64,000 nt of DNA from Syngnathus acus (GCF_901709675.1 NC_051088.1:6957693-7021692); one strand, 5' to 3'. Shown: positions 34,801 through 48,437, counted from the stretch's first letter. Numbers and translations are program-made. The notes: generated from the sequence alone by a model not told the origin.

Positions 34801-37800
34801 TGTGCTGTCTTCCATTTCAGAATCAGTGGTTTCTATTTGTGGTAATTGAACTGGTTCAGTAATGTCTTCTGTATCAAAATCATATTTATATTCTTTGGGG
34901 TCTCCTGTTATGTCTTCAATTTCAGACTCAATTGTTTGTGGCGATACTAATTCAGTGATTTCTTTATCGGAGTGAACAGTCTCTTCAAGTGGTAGAAAAA
35001 CTGGTTGAGATATTTTTTCAATAGACTCAATGGTTTCTATTTCTGGTGAAGGCAAAATATCTGTGATGTTATCTTTATCACACTCAGCATTTTTTCCATG
35101 CGGTAAAGGAACTCGTCTTGAAATGCTTTCTGCATCAAAATCAATGGTCTCTCCGTGTGGTAAATGAACTTCTCCAGACATGTCTTCTGCATCGGGCCCA
35201 GAGGTGTCTTTTTGTGGTGATGACACTATTCCGGCTTTGTCTTCCGTACCACAGTCAATGATTTCTTTTTGTGGTGATAAAATTGCTTCCATTTCATACT
35301 CAGTTGTTTCCGTTTGAGGTGATATTAATTCTGCGATTTCTTCTTCTTTATCTGCATCAACTCTTTCCCCACATGGTAGAGGAATTGGTTGAGATGTTTT
35401 TTCAATTTCAGACCCAGCGGCTTTCTTTTGTGGTGAAGACACATTTTCTGTTACGTCTTTTGCATTGTAGTCATGGGTCTCCTCATGTGGTAATAGATCA
35501 AGTCTAGATATGCCTTCTGTATCAAATTCAAGGATCTCCTCTCCTTGCGGTATTTCAGTGGATTCTAGCTGTGGTGATGGCATTGTTTCAGTGACATCTT
35601 TAGCTGAGTCAGTTGTCTCCCCATGTGGTGAAGAACTTGCTTCTGATGGTCCTTCTTGATAAATATCTAAGTTCTCATTCTGTGGTGGCAGCACCTTTCC
35701 AGGAATATATTCTGTATCAGTGTCGGTGCTCTTTCTTTGGTGTGAAGGTGTGAATTTTCTCTTGTCTTCCATTTTAAAATTAGTGGTATCTATTTCTGGT
35801 AAGTGAATTGATTCAGGAATTTCATTGACTACTTCAGCTGAGTCAGTTGTTTCCCCATGTGGTAAAGGAACTTTTTCTAATGTTCCGTCTTTATAAATAT
35901 CTAAAGTCTCACTTTGGGGTGACAGCATTTTCCCAGCAATGTATTCTATATCAGCATTAGTGCGCTTTCTCTGTGGTGATGGTGTCAATGTTCTCCTGTC
36001 TTCCATTTCAGAATCAGTGGTTTCGATTTGTGATAATTGAACTGGCTCAGTAATGTCTTCTGTATCAAAATCAAATGTATATTGTGGGGATTGAATTTCT
36101 CCCGTTATGTCTTCCATTTCAGAATAAATTGTTTCCATTTGTGATGATGACGCTAATTCAGAGATTTCTTTTGTTTCGGCTGACTCCCAATGTGGTGAAG
36201 AAACTGGTTGAGATATTTTTTCCATTTTAGCCCCAGTAGTTTCTATTTTTGATGAAAGCACCGTATCTGCGATGTCATCTTTACGGTGTTCAGGTGTCAT
36301 TCCAGGTGGTAAGGCATCAAAATCTATGGTCTCGCCTTGTGGTATTTGAACTCCTCCATACACATCTTCTGCATCAGGCACAGTGGTCTCTTTTTGTGAT
36401 GATGACACTATTCCGGCTTTGCCTTTTGCATCAGAGTTAATGTTTTCTATCTGTGGTGATTGATTTGGTCCAGTTATATCTTCAGTATCATTTTCAGTGG
36501 TTTCTCCCTGTGGTAATGGCATTATTTCAGTGATGTCTGCTTTAGCTGAGTCAGTTGTCATTGTATGTGGAATAGGAACTGCTTCTGATGTTCCTTCTTT
36601 AAAAATATTTACGGTCTCACTTTGGGGTGACGGCACTTTTCCAGCATTATATTCTATAACTTGAATTTCACTTCCAACAAATTCTATCTGAGGTGATGAA
36701 ATTAGTTCAGTCCCGTCTTCTGTATATGTGTCACTTGTCTCACCACATGGTAAAGGAAGTGGTTTTGATATTCCATTTGTATCAGAATGTAAAGTCTCAT
36801 GTTGCGGTGAAACCACTTTTCCATCAAGATCTTCAATATCAGAGTCTATAGTCAGTTTATAAGGTGATGGCATTTGTCTTAACCTGCCTTCCATTTCAGA
36901 ATCAGTGGTTTCTATTTGTGGTAATTGAACTGGTCCAGTAATGTCGTCCGTATCAAAATAAGATGTATATTGTGGTGATTGAACTGAGCCAGGTATGTCT
37001 TCCATTTTAGACTCAATTGTTTCCCTTTTTGTGGATGACAATTCATTGATTTCCTCTCTATCAGAGTCAGTTTTCTCCCCAGATTGTACAGGAACTGCTT
37101 GAGCTGTTTTTTCATCTTTAGACTCAATGGCTTCAATTTTTGGTGAAAGCACAGTATCTGAGTTGTAGTTTTTATCGTATTCAGGGGTCTTGCAATGTGG
37201 TAAAGGAACTGGTATTGACATGCCTTCTGAGTCAAAATCAATGGTTTCTCCTTCTTCTAAGACAACTTGTCCAGATTTGTCTTCCGCATCACGCACAGTG
37301 ATCTCTTTTTGTGATGATGACAAAATTGTTGCTTTGTCTTCTGTCCCGCAGTCAATGTTTTCCTTCTGTGGTGATCGATTTGGTCCAGTTATATCTTCAG
37401 TTTCACTCTCAAGTGTTTCTACATGTGATGACACTTGTTCAGTGATACCTTTTTTAGCTGAATCAGTTGTCTCCCCATGTGGTAAAGGAACTGCTTCTGA
37501 TGTTCCTTCTTTATAAATATGTAAGTTTTCACTTTGTGGTGACAGCACTTTCCCACCAATATATTCTGTAGTTATGTCAGTGCTTTCTCTTTGTGGTGAT
37601 TGTGTTAATGTTCTCGTGTCTTCCATTTCAGAATCAGTGATTTCCCGTTGTGGTAAAGAAACTGGTTGAGATATTTTTTCCATTTTAGCCCCAAATGACT
37701 CCGAATGTGCGAGAGAACTTGATTGAGATATGTTTTCAATTTTAGACTCAGTGGTTTCTATTTTTGGTAAAGGCACCATATTTGTGATGTCAATAGTCTC

Positions 37801-40800
37801 TTCTTGTTCTAGATAAACTTTTCCAGATATGTCTTCATCGGATGCTGTGGTTTCTTTTTGTGGTGATGACACTGTTCCGGCTTTGTCTTCTGAATCAGGG
37901 TCTATGTTTTGATTTTGTGATGGCGGAATTGGTCCATTTAGAGCTTCGATTCCCCTTTCACTAGTTTCTACCTGTGGTGATGATATTAGTTCAGTGACTT
38001 CTTCATCAAAAGCTGTGGTCTCATCTTGTGGTGATGACGTTGTTCCGGCTTTGTCTTCAGGATCAATGTTTTGATTTTGTGATGATGGAATTGGTCCGTT
38101 TAGAGCTTCAATTTCCTTTTCACTAGTTTCTCCCTGTGGTGATGACACTAGTTCAGTGACTTCTTCATTGGAAGCTGTGGTCTCTTTTTGTGGTGATGAC
38201 ACTGTTCCGGCTTTGTCTTCAGGGTCAATGTTTTGATTTTGTGGTGTTGGAATTGGTCCGTTTAGAGCTTCAATTTCCTTTTCAATAGTTTCTACCTGTG
38301 GTGATGACATTAGTTCAGTGACTTCTTCATCGGAAGCTGTGGTCTCTTTTTGTGGTGATGACACTGTTCCGGCTTTGTCTTCTGAATCAGGGTCAATGTT
38401 TTGATTTTGTGATGGCGGAATTGGTCCATTTAGAGCTTCGATTCCCCTTTCACTAGTTTCTACCTGTGGTGATGATATTAGTTCAGTGACTTCTTCATTG
38501 GAAGCTGTGGTCTCTTTTTGTGGTGATGACGTTGTTCCGGCTTTGTCTTCAGGGTCAAAGTTTTGATTTTGTGATGATGGAATTGGTCCGTTTAGAGCTT
38601 CAATTTCCTTTTCACTAGTTTCTCCCTGTGGTGATGACACTAGTTCAGTGACTTCTTCATTGGAAGCTGTGGTCTCTTTTTGTGGTGATGACACTGTTCC
38701 GGCTTTGTCTTCAGGGTCAATGTTTTGATTTTGTGGTGTTGGAATTGGTCCGTTTAGAGCTTCAATGTCCTTTTCATTAGTTTCTACCTGTGGTGATGAC
38801 ATTAGTTCAGTGACTTCTTCATCGGAAGCTGTGGTCTCTTTTTGTGGTGATGACACTGTTCCGGCTTTGTCTTCTGAATCAGGGTCAATGTTTTGATTTT
38901 GTGATGGCGGAATTGGTCCATTTGGAGCTTCGATTCCCCATTCACTAGTTTCTACCTGTGGTGATGATATTAGTTCAGTGATCTCTTCATCGAAAGCTGT
39001 GGTCTCATCTTGTGGTGATGACGTTGTTCCGGCTTTGTCTTCAGGATCAATGTTTTGATTTTGTGATGATGGAATTGGTCCGTTTAGAGCTTCAATTTCC
39101 TTTTCACTAGTTTCTCCCTGTGGTGATGACACTAGTTCAGTGACTTCTTCATTGGAAGCTGTGGTCTCTTTTTGTGGTGATGACACTGTTCCGGCTTTGT
39201 CTTCTGTATCAGGGTCAATGTTTTGATTTTGTGATGATGGAATTGGTCCAATTAGAGCTTTAATTTCCCTTTCACTAGTTTCTACCTGTGGTGATGACAT
39301 TAGTTTAGTGACTTCTTCTTTAGCTGAGTCAGTTGTCTCCTCATATGGAAAAGGAACTGGTTCTGATGTTCCTTCTTTATCAATATCTATCATCTCACTT
39401 TGTGGTGGTGGCGTCAATGTTCTTGTGTCTTCCATTTCAGAATCAGTAGTTTCTAGTTGTGATATCTGAACTGGTTCAGTCATGTCTTCTGTATCAAAAT
39501 CAAATGTAGTATATTGTGGTGATTGAATCGTTCCAGTTATGTCTTCCATTTCAGATTCCATTTTGGATGATGACGCTAATTCAGAGATGTCTTTTGCATC
39601 CGAGTCAACTGACTCCAAATGAAGTTGAGAGACTGATTGAGACATTTTTTCAATTTTAGACTCAGTGGTTTCCATTCGTGGTGAAGGCACTGTATCAGTG
39701 ATGTCATCTTCATTGTGGTCAAGTGTCTTTCCATGTGATAAAGGAATTCTTGATATGCCTTCTGAATCAAAATCAATGGTCTCTCCGTGTTCTAAATAAA
39801 CTATTCCAGATATGTCTTCTTCATCTGATGCTGTGGCTTCGTTTTGTGGTGACACTGTTCTGGCTTTGTCTTCTGTATCAGGGTCAAAGTTTTGATTTTG
39901 TGATGATGGAATTGGTTTAGTTATGTCCTCAGTTTCATTTTCACTGGTTTCTACTTGTGGTGATGACATTCGTTTAGTGAGGCCTTCTTTAGCTAAGTCA
40001 GTTGTCTCCCCATGTGGTGAAGGACATATAGGACATAAAGGGTAAAGGACTGCTGTTCCTTCTTTATCAATATCTATGGTCTCACTTTGTGGCGACGGCA
40101 CTTCTCCATCAATGTATTCTGTATCAGCATCAGTGCTCTTTCTTTGTGGTGATGGTGTCAATGTTCTCCTGTCTTCTATTTCAGAATCAGTGGTTTCTAT
40201 TTGTGATAATTGAACTGGTTCAGTAATGTCTTCTGTATCAAAATCAAATGTATATTGTGATTGAACTGTGCTAGGTCTGTCTTCTGTTTCAGACTCAATT
40301 GTTTCCATTTGTAATGATGATGCTAATTTGGAGATTTCTTTTATATGCAAGTCATTTGACTCCCAAAGAGGTAGATAAACTAGTTGAGATATTTTTTCCG
40401 TTTTAGCTTCAGTGGTTTCTAATTTTGGTGAAGGAGTGATGTAATCTTTATTGTTGTCAGGTGTCTTTTCATGTGGTAAAAGAACGCTTGATAGGCCTTC
40501 TGAATCAAAATCAATGGTCTCTCCTTGTGGTAAAATAACTTGTCCAGAGTTGTCTTCTTCATCGGATGCTGTGGTCTCTTTTCGTGGTGATGAGACTGTT
40601 TCAGCTTTCTCTTTTGTATCAGGGTCATTATTTTGATTTCGTGATGATAGAATTGGTCCAGTTAGAGATTCAGTTTCACTTTCATTAGTTTCTACTGGTG
40701 GTGATGACAATAGTTCAGTGACTACTTCTTTAGCTGAGTCAGTTGTCCTCCCATGTGGTAAAGGACATGATTCTGATGTTTCATCTTTGTAAAAATCCAA

Positions 40801-43800
40801 GGTGTCACTTTGTGGTGATGGCACACTTCCAGCAATATATTCTGTAACAGCATCAGTGCTCTTTCTTTGTGGTGATGGTGTTAGTTGTGTATTGTCTTCT
40901 ATTCCAGAATCAGTGGTTTCTATTTGTGATAATGGAACTGGTTCACTGTCTTCCGTCCCAAAATCATACGGATATTGTGATGATTGAATTTCACCAGTTA
41001 TGTCTTCCTTTTCAGACTGAATTGTTTCCATTTGGGATGATGACGCTAATTCTGAGATTTTTTCAGGATCAGAGTCAACTGACTTGCAATGTGGTAGAGA
41101 AACTGGTTGAGGTATTTTTTCAATTTTAGACTCAGTGTTTTTTCTTTTTGATGAAGGCACTGTATCTGGTGTTAATGTTCCTTCTTCATAAATATCTAAG
41201 GTCGCACTTTGTGGTGATGGCACTTTTCCAGCAATGTATTCTATATCAGACCCAATATTCTCTTTTTCTGGTGAGTGAATTTGTCCCGTTATTTCACATT
41301 CCACTTTTTCAACCTGGGATAATGAAATTAGTTGAGCGCTGTCTTCTGTATCTGAGCAAGTTGTTCCCCCATGTTGTAAAGGAACTGGTATTGATCGTCT
41401 TTCCGTATCAGATTTTAAGGTCTCCTTTTGTGGTGAAGGAACTTTTCCAACTATGTCAACTCTATCAGAGTCAAAATTGTCTTCCTTTGGTGATCGAATT
41501 GGTCCAGTTATATCTTCAGTTTCACTTTCAATGGTTTCTACCTGTGGTAATGACATTAGTTCAGTAGCATTTTCTTCAGCTGAGTCATGTGGCAAAGTAA
41601 AAGTTTTTTTAAGAGGTGCTAAGACCTCACTTAGTGGTGATGGCACTTTTCCAGCAATGTCTTCAATATTAGAGTCAATCATCTGTTTTTGTGGTGAAGG
41701 TATTGGCCTCTCTTCCGTTTCAGAATCAGTTGTTTCAATTTGCGGCAATTGAACTAGTTGAGTAATGCCTTCCATACGAACACCAAATTGATATTTTTCT
41801 GGAGATAGACTTGCTCCTGTTCTGTCTTCTTTTTCAGACTCCATTGATTCTATTTGTGGTGATGACAGTGATTCAGAGATTTCTTCTGTATCCAAGACAA
41901 CTGTTTCAACGTGTTGTAGGGAAACTGGTTGAGATAATTTTTCAGTTTTAGACTTCATGAATTGTATTTGTGTTGAAGGCACGGTGTCTGTGATGTCTTT
42001 TCCACAGTCAGGGGTCTCTCCAGGTGGTAAAGGAAACAGTCCGGATATTCCTTTTTCATCAAAGCCAATGGTCTCGCCTTGTGGTAAATGAACTTTTGCA
42101 GTTAAGTCTGTATTGGGCCCTGTGCTCTCTTTTTGCGGCGATGGCAATGTTCCAGCTTTGTCTGAATCAGAGTCAGTATTCTCTTTTTTGGGTGATCGAA
42201 TTTGTCCAGTTACATCCTTAGTTTCACTTTTAATGGTCTCTCCCTGGGATGATGACATTAGTTCAGTGCTGTCTTCTGTACCAGAGTAAGTTGTCTCCTC
42301 ATGTGGTAAAGAAACTGCTTCTGATATTCTTTCCTTATCAGGTTCCATGGTCACACTTTGTGTTGATGGCACTGGTATACATCTGTCTTCTCGTTCAAAA
42401 TTTGTGGTTTCCATTTTAAGTGATTGACCTGTTTTAGTAAGGTCTTCTGAATCAAGGTCAAAAGTATTTTTTTGTGGTGATTGAATTGGTCCAGCTATGT
42501 CTTTGATTTCACACTCAGTGGTTTCCATTTGTTGTGAAGACACAGTTTTAATGATTTCCTCTGAATCAATTCTTCCCACATAAGATAGAGAATTTAGTCC
42601 AGATATCTCTTCAATTTTAGACTCAAGTGTTTCTATTTGAAGTGAAGGCACTGATTCTGTGATGCCATCTTTATCAGAGTTAATGGTCACTCCACATGGT
42701 AAAGAACATAGTCCTGATGTGTCTTGAATGTCAGGATCTAAGATCTTTCTTTGTGGTGATTGCCCTAGTCCGAATATATCATGTACATCGGAGTCAATTA
42801 TTTCTTTTTGTGGTGATAGTTTGTGTTGCATGTTGCACTCAGTTGTTTGTATTTGTGTGGCTGGCACTGATTCAGTGATGTATTCTGTATCAGACTGAGT
42901 GGTCTTTCCATGTGGTTGAGGGATTTGTTCTAATGTGAATTCTGTACCCAGCTCAATGGTCTGTCTTTGTATTAAAGCCACTCGTTCAAATATGTCTTGT
43001 ACCTCAGAATCACTGCTCTCATTTTGTGGGGATAGCATTGATTTATTAATGTCATCTGTTTTAGACTCATTGGTTCCCATTTGTGTGGATGGCACTGACT
43101 TGGTCGTTGTGTCTTCTGTATCAGAATCACTGGTCTCTGCCAACTGCAATGGAACTTGCCCAGATTTGTCTTGTACATCAGAGTCACTTGTCCCTTTTTC
43201 TATTTTACACTTAGCACTTTCTCTTTGTGGTGATGTCACTGATTCAGTTAAATCTCGATTTAGTCCAACAATTTCTTCTGCATTAGTGTCAGCTGTCGCT
43301 ATTTGTGGTAATGGCACCTTTCCAGCTACGTCATCTGTATCAGGGCCACTGTTCTCTTTTTGTGGTGATGGTCCCCTTACATCCTCAGTTTCACTTTTAA
43401 TGGTTTCTCCCTCTGGTGATGAAATAAGTTCAGTGCTGTCTTCTTTCCCAGAGTAAGTTGTCTCCCCATTTGGTAAGGGTTCTGGGTTTGATCGTCCTTT
43501 TGCATCAGGGTGTGGTAATGGCAGTTTTCCAGCATTGTACTCTACATCAGTGTCAGTGGTCTTTCTATGTGGTGATGGCACTTCTCCAGCTGTGTCTACT
43601 GTATCAGAGTCAATGTCCACTTTTTGTGGTCCAATTATGCCTTCTGGTTTAGAGTCAGTGGTTGTTATTTGTGGTGATGGCAATTGTTCAGCAAGGTCTT
43701 CTGCATACAAATCATTGGTCTCTTCACGCTGTAAAGGAAATGGTCTAGAGTTAGCAGTCTCTTCTTCTTGATGTAAAGAAATTGGTCCAGAATTGCATTC

Positions 43801-46800
43801 TGCTTCATAGCTCATGGTCTCCTCTTGTCGTAAAGGAACCCATCCAGACATGTCTTCAGCATCATGCACTATGATGTCTTTTTGTGGTGATGGCGACTTT
43901 CCAGCTATGTCCACTGTATCAGAGTCAGTTATATCATCACTTTCACTTTTGTTGGTTTCCACCTGTGATGATGATATATCTTTTTCTGGTGATGGCGACT
44001 TTCCTGCTATGTCCACTATATCAGAGTCAGTTATATCCTCACTTTCACTTTTATTGGTTTCCACCTGTGGTGATGAAATAGGTTCAGTGCTGTCTTCTGT
44101 CCCAGAGTAAGTTGTCTCCCTATTTGGGAAGGGTACTGGGTTTGATATTCCCTCTGTATCAGGATCTAAGCTCTCCCTTTGTGGTGATGGCAGTTTTCCA
44201 TTATTGTACTCTGTATCAGTGTCAGTGGTCTTGCTATGTGGTGATGGCACTTTTCCAGCTATATCTTCAGTGTCAGAGTCAATGTCCTCTTTTTGTGGTC
44301 CAATTATGCCTTTTGTTTTAGAGTCAGTGGTTGTTATTTGTGGTGATGGCAATTGTTCAGCAAGGTCTTCTGTGTACAATTCATTGGTCTCTTCTTGTTG
44401 TAAAGGAAATGTTTCAGAGTTCGGAGGGTCTTCTTGAGGTAAAGCTATTGGTCCAGAGTTGCATAGCATTGATTTATTTATGTCTTCTGTTTTGGACTCA
44501 TTGGTTCTTATTTGTGTGGATGGCGCTGACTTGGTCATGTCTTCTGTATCAGAATCATTGGTCTCTGCAAACAGCAATGGGACTGGCCCAGATATGTCTT
44601 GTACATCAGAGTCACTTGTCCCTTTTTCTGATGATAGTATTGATCCAGTTATGTCTTCTATTTTACACTCAGCAGTTTCTATTTGTGGTGAGGTCACTGA
44701 TTCAACTAAGTCTTCTCTATCAGTGTCAGTGGTCTCTCCGTGTGGTAAAGGAACTGGTTCTGATACGTCTCCTGCATAATCAGGCTCTATGGTCTGCTTT
44801 TGCGCTGATGGTACAGATCCTTTTACATCCTCTGCTTCAGAGTCAGTAGTGTCTTTTTGTGTCATTGGTCCAGTTATGTCATCTGTTGTAGATTCAGTGA
44901 TTCTTGTTTGTGTTTGTGGCAATGGTACAGTTTTGTCTTCTATTTTACATTCATTTGTTCCTATTTGTGGTAATATTGCTGATTCATTTATGTTTTCTGT
45001 ATGAGTGTCAATGGTTTCCACACATGGTAAAGAGACTAATATGTTATGTAAATCAGGATCTACGGTCTCTCTTTGTGGTGACAAAAGTGGTCCAGGTATG
45101 TCCTTTACGTCAGATTCCAGGGTATCTTTTTGTGGAGATGACATAAGTCCGGATATGTCTTCAACTTTAGACTCATCCGTCTCAATTTGTGGTGATGTAA
45201 TTGGTTCAATAGTTTTTTCTGTATCAGAGTCATTTGTGTTTCCATGTGGTAAATTAACTGATTCAGATACATCTTCTCCATTAGGCTCTATGGTAGGTCT
45301 TTGCGGTGATGGCACAGGTCCAGTCACGTCTTCTGTTTCAGAGTCAGTGGTCACTTTTTGTGGTGATGTCATTGGTCCAGCTATGTCTTCGGTTTTAGAC
45401 TCATTGCTTTCTGTTTGTAGTAATGGCACTGATTTATTGATACGTGCGGTATCAGAGTTAGTGGTCTCTCCAATCGTAATTAGTTCTAAAATGTCTTCTG
45501 AATGATGATGTATCGTTTCTTCCTGTGATGATGGAACTTGTTCAGATATGTCTCGTACATCGGAAGATATGTCTTCTCCATGATGCTCTATGGCATGTCT
45601 TTGTGGTGATGGCACATGTCCAGTCACGTTTTCTGTTTGTGAGTCAGTGGTCTCTTTTTGTGGTGATCTCACTGAATCAGTGTTGTATTCTTTATCAGAG
45701 TCATTTGTTTCTCCATATGGTACTCGTTCATATATACCTTCTGTAACACGCTCTGTGGTCCCTTTTTGTGGTGGCACAGGCCCAGTTATGTCTTCTTTAT
45801 AAAAGCCAATGCCTTGTATTAGTGGCAATGGCACTGATTCAGTGATGTCTTCGGAATTAGAGTCAGTGGTCTTTCCATGTGCTGAGGAAACTGGTGCTCT
45901 TATGTCTTCTGCATCAGGCTGTACTAAAATACCTTTTAGTGAGTTGTCATTATTCATCAAATTAGGGTCTTGTGGTGGTAATGGGAGGTATCCGGAAAAA
46001 CTGCCATGTTCTGCAACCGTGACATCTTCATGGGATTGTGTCAATGATCCAGCGAAGTCCTCTCTATCAGATATAATAGAGTGCTTGAGCGGTGATGTCA
46101 ATGGGCAAAATGAATCTTTTAAATGAGATACAGATGTGTCCTCATGTGGCATTGGTGGTCCTGGTCCAGATATGTCAGTTTTATTTGGCACTGGTTTGGC
46201 TAGGTCCTCTATATCAAGAAATGGGATATGTCCATGTGACTGTCGGACAGGTCCATGAATAGGCTCTTTTTTGAACATTGGACTTGATGAATCATCTTTA
46301 TGTATTAAGCGTGCTCCCTCAAAAAAGGATGGCAGTGGCCCCGATAAGTCCTCTACACTTAAAAGCGGGTTCTCAGCAATTGTCTTTAAATCATGATCGG
46401 ATACAGTGATCTCTCTGGATGCTGATGGATCCGGCCCAGAAATATCATTTGCATCTAATACAGGATTTTGCACTGGTTCAGAAGGGTCCTCTTGATGTGG
46501 TAGTTGTCTGGGCTGGAATGAGTTCTCTGTATCCTTAACAGTGCTGGTATGAGATGGGATTTGTGCCCATCCACACAAGTCCTCTTTATGATTGTGCTGT
46601 GGTGAGACTAGTTTAGATACATCCACTGTATCAGATTTTGTAGTTTCTGTTTTGGGTGCTGTTACTGGAAGATGTTGACGAATATCGTATTTGTGTTCTG
46701 GCTGCACAATTTCAAATACATCCTTTGTTTGACAGTAAAGTTCTTCTTTGCGTGGTAGTGGCAAAGGATCAGATGTTTCTTTTCGAATACATGAATGGGT

Positions 46801-48348
46801 CACTCTAGGTTCACAATCAGATTGGTCCGGATTTGTTGTGCCATGCGAGTCTGACACTGATTCATGCGACGTTTCTATATTAGATACAATGATGTCTTCA
46901 AGTCCAGGTGTATCCTCTAAAACAGACATGTGAATCTTTCCGTGTGGCCCAGATTCTAATTTGAATTTGTGTGTGAGAGACACACTCTGAGGCTGTGGTC
47001 CAAACAATTTGACTGTTTTTGTCACTGATGCGGATAAACCAGTTGCACTGACCTGGGTGAGTTTTGGAGAAACAGTTCCAGATATACCATCTGTATTGGA
47101 TGCTGATGATCCAGCTAAATCCTGAATACCATAGCTACCCTCTGTTTGATCCACTTGTATCTTTTCATGTGGTGGTGTGGCTGGTCTAGAGGGGTTGTGC
47201 ATATGAGACACAGGGATCTCTTCGTGTTGGAGTTCTTTCCTTATATTCCATATCACTGATGCAGTGGAGGAACTTGACACAGAGAGTGAAGGAGACTCCC
47301 CTGTGTGCAATTCTACCAAAAGACATGAACAATAACAAATGAAGAGTTAAATCAATTCTAGTTGACTTCATCTCCCTCTGAGGATTTGGCTACCCGCTTT
47401 TGCTTGTGTGCCAAAGGTTTTGCATTTTCTTTACAATAAATAGAGTGAATTGAATATTGCATTTTCTTCACAATGAATAGAGTGAATTGAATAGTGACTT
47501 AACAGCATTGTCCCATTAACCTTGAGCAAAGTTACTATGTTCCTTGTTCAAATCACCAAACTGATTGATTGAGATACATCGTTTGTCCCCTTCATTAAAC
47601 GTGTTTTTTCACAACAAATTTGTTAGCCTGAATTTATGGCTTGGCACAAATATCATGTCCTTGAGCAAGACACGTATCTAATTTGCTCCCAGTGGACATG
47701 GCAGTACCCTGCATGGCAGCAGCCTCCCATTAGTGTACGAATGTGTGTTTGAATGGGTGATTGTGAGGCATATGGAGTAAAAAAAAAAAGCAAAAAAAAA
47801 AAGCACTGTATAAGGGCAACTGTTACCATTTAGAGTTTATGCAAAGGAGGGAAATTATACACTAAAATGTGTCGTCTAACCTTGAATGGTGGGAGCTATT
47901 CACTGGTATAAGCTATCCATCCGTTACTTCTCCATAACAAGCCACACTCCTTCGCACAGTGGATGGAAAAGGTTTTTGCACACTTTTTGAAACATTTAAA
48001 ATGTTTTCCTTAAAACTTACTTGTTAACATACTGACCAAAATTAAACTAGTTTGATCCTTTATTCCAGTGCTTTTCAGTTACATTGGTCTTGCGTGGAAA
48101 CATTTTAATTTTGCTGTCACGTCCCCATTCATTAGTATCAGTAACCACACTGACTTACCCCATAGCTCTTCATAGTGAAGGGAAACCTCCTTCATATCTG
48201 TTAAGTCTTTTCCTTCGGTTTGTGTCGCATGGGTTTTATGTGTCTCTCTACATTCTGGGACATTATCAGGCTCTGTCTCAATGACTGGTGTACTGGATGT
48301 AGACTGTAGGCTATTAGCGCTATATGGCGAAGGATCATCGGAATCCAT
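28882..48348 (-). CDS. Giant repetitive acidic protein, unrecognised, two coding exons
   Basis: Exon 1 (48348-48159, 63 codons plus 1 nt) has ATG in good context and a TGGG|GTAAGT donor. Exon 2 starts after TTTTGGTAG at 47312 and continues in phase for 18.4 kb to a stop at 28882. The sum, 18621 nt, is 6207 codons. Exon 2 is open for about 5,130 codons, breaks at a T11 tract (about 31922-31932), reopens in the +1 frame, breaks at a T7 tract (about 29788-29794), then runs in the first frame to the end. The two shifts cancel. Most of the protein is a Ser/Thr/Pro/Gln/Asp/Glu-rich array of about 19-residue units of the form SPQxETxxSDTEDITGPVP. The last 1,000 residues are more basic, with three RxFxxRxPDQ-like modules and a Cys-rich tail (CTNCGH...C...C). 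No signal peptide or membrane segment is visible. I do not recognise the family. The density of S/T-x-x-D/E suggests CK2-type phosphorylation of a disordered protein (inference). Confidence 0.8.
30105..31008 (-). repeat. Three copies of an RxFxxRxPDQ module in the giant protein
   Basis: Minus-strand translation gives RRSAFCLRIPDQ near 31000-30965, RRAFTFRIPNQ near 30412-30380 and RPSFAIRYPDQ near 30150-30115. Each is followed by a Lys/Glu-rich stretch; two are later followed by a (F/S)YHKSK motif. The spacing is unequal (about 590 and 265 bp). It is the only recurring motif outside the 19-residue array. Confidence 0.7.
33300..46500 (-). repeat. Coding 57-bp (19-residue) repeat array
   Basis: Across about 13 kb the plus strand shows recurring TGTGGTGATGGCAC, TCTTCTGTATCAGA and TCAGTGGTTTCTA blocks, the antisense of SPQ, SDTED and ET motifs. 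Many consecutive units are exactly 19 codons (for example near residues 640-830). Others are 16-21 codons, so copies are diverged. Roughly 200 or more units are present by length. The array stays open in one frame throughout, which argues for coding constraint. Confidence 0.85.
37844..39319 (-). repeat. Higher-order repeat: 492-bp unit, three copies
   Basis: The anchor GCTGTGGT occurs at 37844, 38012, 38174, 38336, 38504, 38666, 38828, 38996 and 39158. Intervals are 168, 162, 162, 168, 162, 162, 168, 162. So a 54/56-residue trimer of the basic unit is itself arranged in a 168+162+162 = 492-bp (164-residue) superunit, present three times (37844, 38336, 38828). Copies are nearly identical, so this is the youngest part of the array. 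Confidence 0.9.
47655..47830 (+). repeat. Fish dispersed repeat in giant-gene intron 1
   Basis: Contains 'CCTTGAGCAAGACACGTATC', 'CATTAGTGTACGAATGTGTG', TTTGAATGGGTGATTGTGA and a tail like AGCACTGTATAAGG. This matches a widespread teleost interspersed repeat that ends in an AAAGCGCTATATAA-type sequence. Two A-rich runs interrupt the tail. Confidence 0.55.
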
Positions 48349-48437
48349 TTATATTTAAAAAAATATATATATATGATGTTACGTTGTTGAAAAATACGTT
48401 TTGTTCTGCCTTGTTTAAACATAGCACTCTAAATCAC

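Noticed and set aside
30803-46126. Many plus-strand open frames of 60-190 codons across the giant exon
   Set aside because: They are the antisense of the low-stop repeat array (recurring MxxFCGDG-like text) and do not connect; the minus strand carries the single continuous frame.
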